NCBI GenBank assembly: GCA_044868295.1
Contig: JBIOWF010000184.1
Span: forward strand, 1 to 5,690
Origin: JBIOWF01 sp044868295
GTDB lineage: Bacteria > Actinomycetota > Actinomycetes > Streptosporangiales > Streptosporangiaceae
Length of the DNA stretch: 5,690 bases
Direction of reading: 5' to 3'
Under the pieces are notes generated by a model, which was not told the DNA's origin, searched no databases, and worked only from the letters and a program-made list of their open reading frames with translations. This document shows positions 1-5,647 of this stretch, piece by piece; position 1 is the first letter of the stretch; each line of letters opens with the position of its first letter. The position numbers and the translations under genes were made by a program.

Positions 1-151
1 CAACGCCGACACCGACGGGCTGGCCGGGATCCAACAGCTGGCTGGGGACGCCACCCTGCTCTACTACATGAGCGAGGAGGCCCAGGAGGGCCGCGACGCG
101 TTCAAGGAGAAGCGCACTCCGGACTTCGCGAAGTTCCCCCGCAGGCCGTGA
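1..151 (+). CDS. menB: 1,4-dihydroxy-2-naphthoyl-CoA synthase (MenB), C-terminal end only
   Basis: The frame starting at base 2 reads 49 residues to a TGA at 149-151; the gene begins before the window. The visible residues include NADTDGLAGIQQLAGDATLL, then YYMSEEAQEGRDAF, and end in KRTPDFAKFPRRP. This matches the conserved C-terminus of MenB, a crotonase-fold enzyme, in which an ELAG-ATxLFYMTEE block is followed by EGRxAFxxKRxPDFxxF. MenB closes the second ring of o-succinylbenzoyl-CoA to give DHNA-CoA in the cytoplasm. This tail helps complete the oligomer and active-site region in the family. The menC start codon lies one base after the stop, so the two are almost certainly co-transcribed and translationally coupled. 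The catalytic core is outside the window and cannot be assessed. Confidence 0.93.
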   Translation, partial: NADTDGLAGIQQLAGDATLLYYMSEEAQEGRDAFKEKRTPDFAKFPRRP

Positions 152-152
152 C

Positions 153-1094
153 ATGACCCCTCGGGGCGTGCGGGTCTTCCGGATCGCCATGACCACCCGC
201 TTCCGCGGGCAGACGGTTCGCGAGGGCGTGCTCGTCGAGGGCCCCGCGGGGTGGGGGGAGTTCTCCCCGTTTCCCGAGTACGGCCCCGCCGAGAGCGCCC
301 GCTGGCTGGCCTGTGCCCGCGAGGCGGCGTTCGAAGGCTGGCCGCCCCCGCTGCGGCACTCGGTCCCCGTGAACGTGACCGTCCCCGCCGTCGATCCGGA
401 CCGGGCCTTCGATCTCGTCCGGCTCTCGCGCTGCGGAACGGCGAAGGTCAAGGTCGCGGAGCGGGGCCAGACCTTCGGCGACGACCTGGCCAGGGTCGAG
501 GCCGTCAGGGACGCGATCGGAGCCGCCGGCCGGGTCCGCGTCGACGTCAACGGCGCGTGGGACGTGGACACGGCCGTCCAGCGGCTCAAGGAACTGGACA
601 GGTTCGGCCTCGAATACGCCGAGCAGCCCTGCGCCACGCTCGACGAGCTCGCGCTGGTGCGGCGACGGGTCGACATCCCCATCGCCGCGGACGAGTCGAT
701 CCGGCGGGCCGACGACCCGTTGAAGGTCAGGGCCGCCGAGGCCGCCGACATCGCCGTGATCAAGGTGCAGCCGCTCGGCGGCGTGCGGGCCGCGCTGCGC
801 GTCGTCGAGGCCTGCGGCCTGCCCGCCGTGGTGTCCAGCGCGGTCGAGACGTCCGTGGGCCTCGCGGCGGGCCTCGCACTGGCCGCCGCGTTGCCCGAAT
901 TGCCGTACGCTTGCGGCCTCGGGACCATGTCATTGCTCACCGGGGACGTCGTCGTGGATTCCCTGGCCGCGCGCGACGGCGCGATAGCCGTACGACGCCC
1001 GGAAGTGGACGAGACGGCGCTCGCGCGCGTCGAGATCGAGTCGCCGGAGTGGAAAAGACGTATGGAGGAGGCCGCCGCGTGCATCGGACCGTGA
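153..1094 (+). CDS. menC: o-succinylbenzoate synthase (MenC), enolase superfamily
   Basis: This 313-residue protein dehydrates SHCHC to o-succinylbenzoate in menaquinone synthesis. All enolase-superfamily (muconate-lactonizing subgroup) signature residues are visible: the KVK motif at 98-100, a metal-binding Asp in DVNGAWD at D131, Glu in EYAEQP at E157, Asp in IAADES at D180, and the second catalytic Lys in AVIKVQPLGG at K204. The N-terminal capping domain carries VEGPAGWGEFSPFPEY at about 29-43, characteristic of the actinobacterial MenC type. Length is normal for that type. The ATG at 153 follows the menB stop by one base and has no clear Shine-Dalgarno, so translational coupling is likely. 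An internal ATG at 189 would remove conserved N-terminal strand residues and is less likely. I see no damage, and OSB synthase is favoured over N-acylamino-acid racemase because of the men neighbours. Confidence 0.95.
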   Translation: MTPRGVRVFRIAMTTRFRGQTVREGVLVEGPAGWGEFSPFPEYGPAESARWLACAREAAFEGWPPPLRHSVPVNVTVPAVDPDRAFDLVRLSRCGTAKVKVAERGQTFGDDLARVEAVRDAIGAAGRVRVDVNGAWDVDTAVQRLKELDRFGLEYAEQPCATLDELALVRRRVDIPIAADESIRRADDPLKVRAAEAADIAVIKVQPLGGVRAALRVVEACGLPAVVSSAVETSVGLAAGLALAAALPELPYACGLGTMSLLTGDVVVDSLAARDGAIAVRRPEVDETALARVEIESPEWKRRMEEAAACIGP

Positions 1095-1122
1095 GCAGGG
1101 CCTTCACCCGGGGGGCGAGGCG

Positions 1123-2769
1123 GTGAACCCGGCCACCGCGCTGGCGACGGTGCTGGTCGACGAGCTCGTGCGCTGCGGATTGACGGACGTCGTGATCGCC
1201 CCGGGCTCCCGGTCGGCTCCGCTGGCACTCGCCGTACACGAGGAATCACGCCTGCGGCTGCATGTGCGGATCGACGAGCGGTCCGCCTCGTTCCTCGCGC
1301 TCGGGCTGGCGAAGCGGTCGGAGCGGCCCGTCGCGCTCATCTGCACGTCGGGCACGGCCGCCGCCAACTTCCACCCCGCGGTCATCGAGGCCGGCGAGTC
1401 CGGCGTGCCGCTGCTGGTGCTGACCGCCGACCGGCCGCCCGAGCTGCGCGGCACCGGGGCCAACCAGACCATCGACCAGGTCAAGCTGTACGGCTCGGCG
1501 GTCCGCTGGTTCGCCGAGACAGGCGTCCCCGAAGACCGGCCCGGCCAGGTGGCCTACTGGCGGTCGCTGGCCTGCCGGGCCTACCAGCGCGCGGTCGGGC
1601 CCTCGGATCCCGGGCCGGTCCACCTGAACATCGCCTTCCGCGAGCCGTTGATCCCGGACGGGGACTCGACCTGGTGCGAATCGCTCGACGGTGACGCCGG
1701 TGGTGCCTGGGTCAGGTCCAGGGTCGCGCCGCCCGCTTCCGCCCTGCACCTGTCGCCTACCCGGCGCGGCGTGCTCGTGGTCGGCGACGGCGCGTCGAAC
1801 GTCCGGCGGTACGTCGCGGCGGCGGGGATGGCCGGGTGGCCGGTGCTCTCGGAGCCGAACGGCGGAGGACGCTACGGCGATCACTCCGTCTCCACCTATC
1901 ACTTCCTGCTCGGCAACCCGGAGTTCGCCGAGGCCCACCGGCCGGACGTCGTGGTCACGCTGGGCCGTCCCGGGCTGTCCCGTCCGCTGCTGTCGTGGCT
2001 GCGCCGGGCCGAGGAGCACATCGTCGTGGCGTCCGACCTCACCCGCTGGCCCGACCCGACCCGGTCCGCCACGCAGGTCGCGCAGGCCGTGGAGATCCCG
2101 GTGACCTCGGGTGACGACTCGTGGCTGCGCTCCTGGCGGCACTCCGACCACGTGGCGCGCGAGGCGATCGACGCCGTCCTCGACTCCTCCGGGCTGAACG
2201 AGCCGCGACTCGCCCGCGACCTGGCCGAGCTGCTGCCCAACGGGTCGCTGCTGTTCTGCGGCTCCTCGATGCCGATCAGGGACCTGGACCAGGCGATGCG
2301 CCCGCGCCGCGGCCTGCGGCTGATGGCCAGCCGGGGCGCGTCCGGCATCGACGGCCTCGTCTCCACGTCGATCGGCGCGGCGCTCGCCCACAACGGGCCC
2401 TCCTACGCGCTGATCGGCGACCTGACGCTGCTGCACGACCAGAACGGGCTGATCCTCGGCCCACGGGAACCGCGGCCGAACCTGTGCCTCGTGGTCGTCA
2501 ACAACGACGGCGGCGGGATCTTCTCCCTGCTGCCGCAGGCCAGGCTGGACGGCCCGTTCGAGCGGGTCTTCGGCACGCCGCACGGGGTCGATCTGGCCTA
2601 TCTCACGGCGGCCAGCGGTACGCCGTACACGCTGCTCGAAGACATCGACGACCTGCCCAAGGCGATCAAGGGCGACGGCCTGCGCGTCGTCGAGGCCCGG
2701 ACCACCCGGGAGGAGAACGCCGCCGTCCACGCCGCCATGCGCGACGCCGTCCGCACCACCCTGGGCTAG
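1123..2769 (+). CDS. menD: SEPHCHC synthase (MenD), thiamine-diphosphate enzyme
   Basis: This 548-residue cytoplasmic enzyme adds the succinic semialdehyde unit from 2-oxoglutarate to isochorismate, the first committed step of menaquinone synthesis. Visible family marks, in order, are IAPGSRSAPLA at 25-35; the ThDP-activating Glu in RIDERSASF (E52); TSGTAAANFHPAV at about 75-87; LTADRPPELRGTGANQTIDQ at 100-119; GSSMPIRDLD at 380-389; SRGASGIDG at 403-411; and the ThDP/Mg motif from IGDLTLLHDQNG (D433) to VVNNDGGGIFSLLPQ (N460, N461). Length is typical. The GTG at 1123 is chosen because MNPATALATVLVDELVRCG matches MenD N-termini and because G-rich Shine-Dalgarno-like sequence lies just upstream at 1110-1120. 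The 28-base gap from menC indicates the same operon. All visible catalytic and cofactor residues are intact. Confidence 0.96.
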   Translation: MNPATALATVLVDELVRCGLTDVVIAPGSRSAPLALAVHEESRLRLHVRIDERSASFLALGLAKRSERPVALICTSGTAAANFHPAVIEAGESGVPLLVLTADRPPELRGTGANQTIDQVKLYGSAVRWFAETGVPEDRPGQVAYWRSLACRAYQRAVGPSDPGPVHLNIAFREPLIPDGDSTWCESLDGDAGGAWVRSRVAPPASALHLSPTRRGVLVVGDGASNVRRYVAAAGMAGWPVLSEPNGGGRYGDHSVSTYHFLLGNPEFAEAHRPDVVVTLGRPGLSRPLLSWLRRAEEHIVVASDLTRWPDPTRSATQVAQAVEIPVTSGDDSWLRSWRHSDHVAREAIDAVLDSSGLNEPRLARDLAELLPNGSLLFCGSSMPIRDLDQAMRPRRGLRLMASRGASGIDGLVSTSIGAALAHNGPSYALIGDLTLLHDQNGLILGPREPRPNLCLVVVNNDGGGIFSLLPQARLDGPFERVFGTPHGVDLAYLTAASGTPYTLLEDIDDLPKAIKGDGLRVVEARTTREENAAVHAAMRDAVRTTLG

Positions 2770-3040
2770 CGCCTCTCCCGCCAATCTTTGCGCCGCCGCG
2801 CCGCCCAGGACAGCGCCTCGCCACTCTTTCGCCCCACTCCACGAAACGCTCCGAAACTCCGCGTTTCCACGAGAACCCCGGAATCGTCGCCCGTAGAACA
2901 CCTTCACGGGCTCCTCGCCGTGGGGTCGCCGAATATGAGGTGAATTCTGGATCAACGTAGTGCTAGTTTCCCCCAAGCTGGCCGCGGGACTCCGGGGCGA
3001 CTTCCGGAACCCGCCTTTGCCGTGATGATTCGCCGCTCGT
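2770..3040. other. non-coding stretch between menD and the TnpB element
   Basis: No open frame here has recognisable protein content or a ribosome binding site. The stretch holds two short perfect hairpins, annotated separately. Its right part, about 2931-2970, is less GC-rich than the rest and contains a TTGAT on the minus strand at 2951-2955. A promoter cannot be called: a possible -10-like TAGTTT at 2964-2969 has no good -35 partner. The region may be the downstream flank of menD into which the element inserted. Confidence 0.5.
2843..2867 (+). terminator. weak hairpin downstream of menD, possible terminator
   Basis: GAAACGC at 2843-2849 pairs perfectly with GCGTTTC at 2861-2867 across an 11-base loop, 74 bases after the menD stop. 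No T-run follows, so intrinsic termination is uncertain. A second hairpin, GCCCGT at 2889-2894 with ACGGGC at 2906-2911, lies just beyond it. Together they may end or stabilise the men transcript. Confidence 0.3.
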
Positions 3041-3041
3041 G

Positions 3042-3170
3042 CCGTTCACTGAGTCTCATTGGTTCTCAGTGATTCGCTCATTGCTGGGCGAAGGTCCCCG
3101 TCTTGCCCGGGTGGGACTGCCCGGTGCGGGGTAGGCGTTTCACAGCCACCCGCCCGGCCGCGCCCGGTCT
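3042..3170 (-). ncRNA. probable omega RNA (reRNA) scaffold region of the TnpB relic
   Basis: In TnpB elements the guide RNA overlaps the 3' end of tnpB and runs through the right end, with the guide copied from flanking DNA. Here that region is strongly structured. CCCCG (3096-3100) pairs with CGGGG (3127-3131) around an inner stem, CCGGG (3107-3111) with CCCGG (3120-3124). A separate 8-bp hairpin, 3046-3053 with 3065-3072, lies closer to the end. The protein tail encoded here (GRGADRKTGRGRAGGCETP onward) lies beyond the catalytic domain, so conservation there would reflect RNA function. The limits are approximate, and expression is not shown. Confidence 0.42.
3046..3072. repeat. right-end hairpin of the IS200/IS605-type element
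   Basis: TCACTGAG at 3046-3053 and CTCAGTGA at 3065-3072 form a perfect 8-bp stem with an 11-base loop. The hairpin overlaps the stop codon of the tnpB relic. Its place matches the subterminal right-end hairpin of IS200/IS605 elements. A role as a transcription terminator is possible, but no T-run follows on either strand. Confidence 0.6.
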
Positions 3171-3880
3171 TACGGTCGGCTCCACGTCCGTTTGGCGTCT
3201 CCGGGCCACTCCCGGCGACGTGCCGCTTCACCAGCGCGGCAAGGTCGATCGCAGCGTTGTGGTCGCGGTCGAGGACCAGGCCACACGACTCGCACACGTA
3301 CGTCCGTATCCGGAGCGGCAGTTTGGGTTTCACTGCCCGGCAGCCGGAGCACGTTTTCGAGGAGGGGAACCAGCGGTCGGCGATTTCGAGCCGTCCGCCG
3401 TTCCATCCGGTCTTGTAGGTGAGCCGGCGGCGGATCTCGCCGAACCCGGCGTCGGCGACGGCGCGGGCCAGTCTGCGGTTCTTGATCATGCCGGACACGT
3501 TCAGGTCTTCGACCACGATCGTGCCGTACTCGCGGGCCAGGCCGGTGGTGAGCTTGTGAATCGCGTCGCGGCGCAGCGCGGCCACCCGATGATGGACCGT
3601 GTTACGAGCACGGTCGGCACGACGCCACCGGTTGGACGGCCGCTGCCCGGTGCGCCGGTCCGGCCCCCTCTTGCGGGAGACCGCGCGCGACAGGCGGCGG
3701 TGTCAGCTCCTCTTCGGGGATGCCGTAGGAGCGTTCGGCCTCCCGCTGGTCCAGGTTGGCCTTCACCCGCGCCAGGCCCCAGTTGAACGCGACCCGCGCG
3801 GCGCCGCAATGCCGCAGCAGGTCGCGGGCCTGGCTCGGGGTCGGGTCGAGAGCGAACCGGTATGCCTGCTGGACCCGCAC
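3046..3880 (-). pseudogene. tnpB: TnpB-family RNA-guided nuclease, internally deleted and frameshifted
   Basis: Two pieces of one TnpB gene lie in different frames. The N-terminal piece starts at a GTG at 3880 and reads MRVQQAYRFALDPTPSQARD, then the GAARVAFNWGLARVKANL block, and on to RSYGIPEEELTP. That is about 62 typical TnpB residues before the match stops near 3705. The C-terminal piece resumes in the +1 frame right after a TGA at 3703-3705 with RRLSRAVSRKRGPDRRTG and runs to the stop at 3046. It contains RuvC-II (IVVEDLNVSGM), a zinc ribbon (TCSGC and YVCESCG), and RuvC-III (LDRDHNAAIDL). The intervening segment is missing: the rest of the wedge/REC region and RuvC-I with its catalytic Asp, perhaps 150 or more codons judged from usual family length. 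With RuvC-I lost and the frame shifted, a functional nuclease is not expected. A sequencing error alone cannot explain a deletion this large. Confidence 0.85.
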
Positions 3881-3921
3881 CCGCCCTCCACCACTCGTGG
3901 CCAGTCGATTACTCTCAGTTT

Positions 3922-3926
3922 ATCAA
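3922..3926 (-). other. TTGAT target / TAM-like motif at the element's left edge
   Basis: The minus strand reads TTGAT immediately before AAACTGAGAG, about 40 bases upstream of the tnpB GTG start. This pentamer is the known insertion target and TnpB target-adjacent motif of ISDra2, and related actinobacterial elements often use the same or a similar motif. Position and orientation relative to tnpB fit; function is inferred. Confidence 0.5.
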
Positions 3927-4083
3927 AGTGATCATGTTCATGTCCGGCCGCCCGGCAATCGGACGTGTGCGCACTCTGGCATCACGCCGCACACCGTCTA
4001 CAACCACACCTGGCGCCCTACGCGCCCGACCGCGACAAACAAACCAAAGCAGAGCCGACAAACCCCGAAAAGTCCACGCGCTG

Positions 4084-4108
4084 CGGGACCGGCCCGGCGC
4101 CGGTCCCG
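4084..4108. terminator. strong GC-rich hairpin, possible terminator or transcript boundary
   Basis: CGGGACCGGC (4084-4093) pairs perfectly with GCCGGTCCCG (4099-4108) around a 5-base loop. The 10-bp stem is the strongest in the window. No T-run follows on the plus strand; on the minus strand a TTTT comes only about a dozen bases later. It may insulate the thioesterase gene from upstream transcription, or be a structured leader element or protein-binding palindrome. Confidence 0.35.
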
Positions 4109-4236
4109 AGCCACGGTCGTGACCCGCCGCCCGATCGTTCATCGAGTCTCCCCGGACTGACAGTTTCCCCAGCCGAGCCGCAGGAACCGAAACCTCTCAC
4201 CACCTCCCACCACGGGCCTCGCACCCGAGCACAAGC

Positions 4237-4242
4237 AAGGAG
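4237..4242 (+). promoter_or_regulatory. strong Shine-Dalgarno for the thioesterase gene
   Basis: AAGGAG lies 6 bases before the ATG at 4249, the best ribosome binding site in the window. It fixes the start at 4249 rather than at the in-frame ATG eight codons later. Confidence 0.8.
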
Positions 4243-4248
4243 ACCTCC

Positions 4249-4704
4249 ATGTCGACCGCGGAAATCGCCACCATGTCCGGCCTCGACCAGATGCGCTGGG
4301 TGCAGTCCGATTTGCCTGCCGACGTCCCTTCCATCGGACGACTGCTCGGCATGCGATTCGATGAGGTCGAGTTCGGCCGCATCGTCATTTCTCTGGACAC
4401 GCGGCCGGATTTCGCCAACCCGTTGGGCGCGGTTCACGGCGGTATCGCGGCGACCCTGCTCGACTCGGCGATGGGCTGCGCTGTACACACCACCCTCACC
4501 GCCGGGGCCACCTTCACCACCTTGGAACTCAAGGTGAACTACATCCGCACCGCGCGGACCGACGGGATGACCCTCACCGCCGAGGGCGGCGTCATCCACA
4601 CCGGTCGCCGCACCGCGACCGCCGAAGGCAAGGTGCTCGACGAGCGAGGAAAACTGATCGCCCACGCCACCACCACCTGCCTGATCCGCCAAGCCGAGGG
4701 CTGA
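4249..4704 (+). CDS. PaaI-family hotdog-fold acyl-CoA thioesterase
   Basis: This 151-residue protein is a single hotdog domain that should hydrolyse an acyl- or aroyl-CoA in the cytoplasm. The family core is clear: FANPLGAVHGGIAATLLDSA at 55-74, with the HGG turn at 63-65 and the long central helix carrying an acidic residue at D72 where PaaI-type enzymes place their catalytic Asp. It is followed by FTTLELKVNYIRTAR (89-103) and the last strands HTGRRTATAEGKVLDERGKL and AHATTTCLI. Length fits a PaaI monomer. The gene has its own leader of over 300 non-coding bases, so it is probably transcribed apart from the men operon. Hotdog thioesterases of this broad group include the DHNA-CoA thioesterase MenI, and nearby menBCD makes that role possible. 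Sequence alone does not identify the substrate; phenylacetate-type or general acyl-CoA thioesterases are equally possible. Confidence 0.85.
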   Translation: MSTAEIATMSGLDQMRWVQSDLPADVPSIGRLLGMRFDEVEFGRIVISLDTRPDFANPLGAVHGGIAATLLDSAMGCAVHTTLTAGATFTTLELKVNYIRTARTDGMTLTAEGGVIHTGRRTATAEGKVLDERGKLIAHATTTCLIRQAEG

Positions 4705-4771
4705 CCCGAACGCCGGCCCGGTCCGCCGATCGTCATCCCACGGTCTTGGCGCCCGGTCGTCCGGCGGGCGG

Positions 4772-4800
4772 ATGTGGCACTCGCGGGCGGGCGGCACAAT
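4772..4800 (+). promoter_or_regulatory. possible promoter upstream of the dedA-like gene
   Basis: CACAAT at 4795-4800 resembles a -10 hexamer and ends 32 bases before the ATG. At a 17-base spacing the -35 position reads ATGTGG (4772-4777), a poor match to TTGACA. The 128-base gap after the thioesterase stop leaves room for an independent promoter, but this call is weak. Confidence 0.28.
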
Positions 4801-4832
4801 GGGGAAGGTCGTCCCTATCGCCGAGGAGTGTC

Positions 4833-5465
4833 ATGCACGTCGACGAGTGGCTTCAGACGATCCCCGCCGTGTGGGTCTACGTTCTGGTGGGCGTGATCAT
4901 CGGCCTGGAGAGCCTCGGCATCCCCCTGCCGGGGGAGATCGTGCTGGTCAGTTCGGCGCTGCTGTCGGCCAAAGGAGTGGTCAGCCCGGTCGTGGTGGGG
5001 CTCTGCGCGAGCGCCGGCGCGATCATCGGGGACTCGATCGGCTACTACATCGGCCGCAGGGGAGGCCAGCCGCTTTTCGACCGGCTGGGGCGGCGGTTCC
5101 CCAAGCATTTCGGGCCCGCGCACATCGGCAAGGCGCGGAAGATCTTCGACAGATGGGGCATGTGGGCGGTCTTCTTCGGCCGCTTCGTGGCCCTGCTCCG
5201 CATCCTGGCCGGGCCGCTCGCGGGCGCGCTGCACATGCCGTACTGGCGCTTCCTGATCGCCAATGTCCTGGGCGGCGTCGTGTGGGCGGGCGGGACGACG
5301 GCGGCCATTTACTACCTGGGTGTCGTGGCGGACAAGTGGCTGAAGGGCTTTTCCTGGGTCGGCCTGCTCGCCGCGGTCCTGTTCGGCCTCGGCACCACGA
5401 TCTGGCTGAAGCGCAAGGCCGCCCAGGCGGCGGCCGAGGAGCCCGCGGCCCAGCTGGTGGACTGA
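4833..5465 (+). CDS. DedA-family (VTT / SNARE-associated domain) integral membrane protein
   Basis: The 210-residue product is a multi-pass inner-membrane protein. DedA motifs are visible: GLESLGIPLPGEIVLVSSAL at 24-43 with conserved E25 and E35, GDSIGYYIGRRGG at 66-78, and FFGRFVALLRILAGPLAG at 114-131 with R117, R123 and P128. Hydrophobic spans are at about 12-30, 36-66 (probably including a re-entrant hairpin), 110-131, 138-164 and 173-191. A short Ala/Glu-rich cytoplasmic-type tail follows. DedA proteins include recycling flippases for undecaprenyl phosphate and other phospholipid carriers and affect membrane-potential and antimicrobial-peptide tolerance; which lipid this one moves cannot be told. 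The ATG at 4833 is chosen because GAGGAG (4823-4828) lies 4 bases upstream and MHVDEWLQTIPAVWVYVLVG starts as DedA proteins do. In-frame sequence upstream is not family-like. There is no obvious link to the menaquinone genes. Confidence 0.92.
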   Translation: MHVDEWLQTIPAVWVYVLVGVIIGLESLGIPLPGEIVLVSSALLSAKGVVSPVVVGLCASAGAIIGDSIGYYIGRRGGQPLFDRLGRRFPKHFGPAHIGKARKIFDRWGMWAVFFGRFVALLRILAGPLAGALHMPYWRFLIANVLGGVVWAGGTTAAIYYLGVVADKWLKGFSWVGLLAAVLFGLGTTIWLKRKAAQAAAEEPAAQLVD

Positions 5466-5478
5466 CTCCCGGGGGAGT
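5465..5478 (+). terminator. short hairpin right after the dedA-like stop codon
   Basis: ACTCC (5465-5469) pairs with GGAGT (5474-5478) around CGGG, overlapping the last base of the stop codon. A second hairpin, CCGTGC (5519-5524) with GCACGG (5535-5540), follows about 40 bases later. Neither has a T-run, so termination is only suggested. Confidence 0.25.
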
Positions 5479-5602
5479 GAGTACGGAGCGGCGAGGCTTC
5501 GGGACGACGCCGCACCGGCCGTGCTCGTTTCAGGGCACGGGGCGGACCCGTCGGCGGGCGGCACGTGGTCCGATCTCCTCCGTCTGGGTACGCCGAGCTC
5601 AA

Positions 5603-5616
5603 CTTACTTTGTAAAG
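5603..5616. promoter_or_regulatory. AT-rich palindrome, possible operator/promoter of the last gene
   Basis: The AT-rich sequence CTTACTTTGTAAAG contains two overlapping inverted repeats, TTAC-TTT-GTAA (5604-5614) and CTTT-GT-AAAG (5607-5616). It sits 31 bases before the next ATG in otherwise GC-rich DNA. It could be a winged-helix or TetR-type operator overlapping a promoter, with TACTTT at 5605-5610 a possible -10. A 9-base direct repeat, AGGGCACGG, occurs at 5615-5623 and 5532-5540. The cognate regulator is unknown. Confidence 0.35.
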
Positions 5617-5647
5617 GGCACGGCCTCGGTAAGCTGACGAAGTGACC

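Larger units (their letters stand above)
3041..3921 (-). mobile_element. degenerate IS200/IS605-type (IS1341-like, tnpB-only) element
   Basis: The element is defined by a TnpB-family gene relic flanked by plausible ends. On the minus strand the left edge reads TTGAT (3926 down to 3922) followed by AAACTGAGAG. TTGAT is the insertion-site and target-adjacent motif of the well-studied ISDra2 element. The right end carries a perfect 8-bp hairpin (3046-3072) overlapping the tnpB stop codon, as expected where IS200/IS605 ends form subterminal hairpins rather than inverted repeats. TCTCAGT occurs in plus orientation near both ends, at 3064-3070 and 3913-3919. No tnpA transposase is present, so it could only have moved with help in trans. 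The TTGAT edge is fairly exact by analogy; the right edge is uncertain by several bases. Confidence 0.65.
3927..4248. other. non-coding region between the element and the thioesterase gene
   Basis: I find no supportable gene in this stretch. It holds a perfect 10-bp hairpin (4084-4108), a small interrupted palindrome CACG-GT-CGTG (4112-4121), an A/C-rich segment around 4027-4070, and the leader of the downstream gene. CTGACA at 4157-4162 resembles a -35 box, but no good -10 follows at the right distance, so the thioesterase promoter is not placed. A short plus-strand reading (3972-4016, HSGITPHTVYNHTWR) faintly resembles a helix-turn-helix recognition segment and could be the remnant of a regulator gene. 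Confidence 0.45.

Noticed and set aside
2951..2955. A second minus-strand TTGAT as an alternative element edge or target
   Set aside because: It lies on the right-end side of tnpB, outside the hairpin, where a left-edge motif is not expected. A pentamer occurs often by chance.
1246..2976. A very long open frame antisense to menD, over 570 codons
   Set aside because: It mirrors the high-GC menD reading frame, is dominated by Arg/Gly/Ala/Pro without domain motifs, and menD on the other strand is unambiguous.
3046..3702. The C-terminal TnpB piece as a functional short nuclease or a nuclease-dead TnpB-like repressor (TldR type)
   Set aside because: Known TldR proteins keep most of the RNA-binding N-terminal region with altered active sites. 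Here the N-terminal part is out of frame and RuvC-I is gone while RuvC-II and RuvC-III residues are intact, so decay is the simpler reading.
3927..4248. Long plus-strand open frames across this region, running into the thioesterase gene in another frame
   Set aside because: Composition is Pro/Arg/Thr-rich with no ribosome site and no recognisable domains; the frames arise from lack of stops in GC-rich DNA.
4775..4798. TGGCAC followed by a GC element, resembling a sigma-54 -24/-12 promoter
   Set aside because: Actinomycetes are generally without sigma-54, and the spacing and -12 match are poor in GC-rich sequence where GG and GC are frequent.
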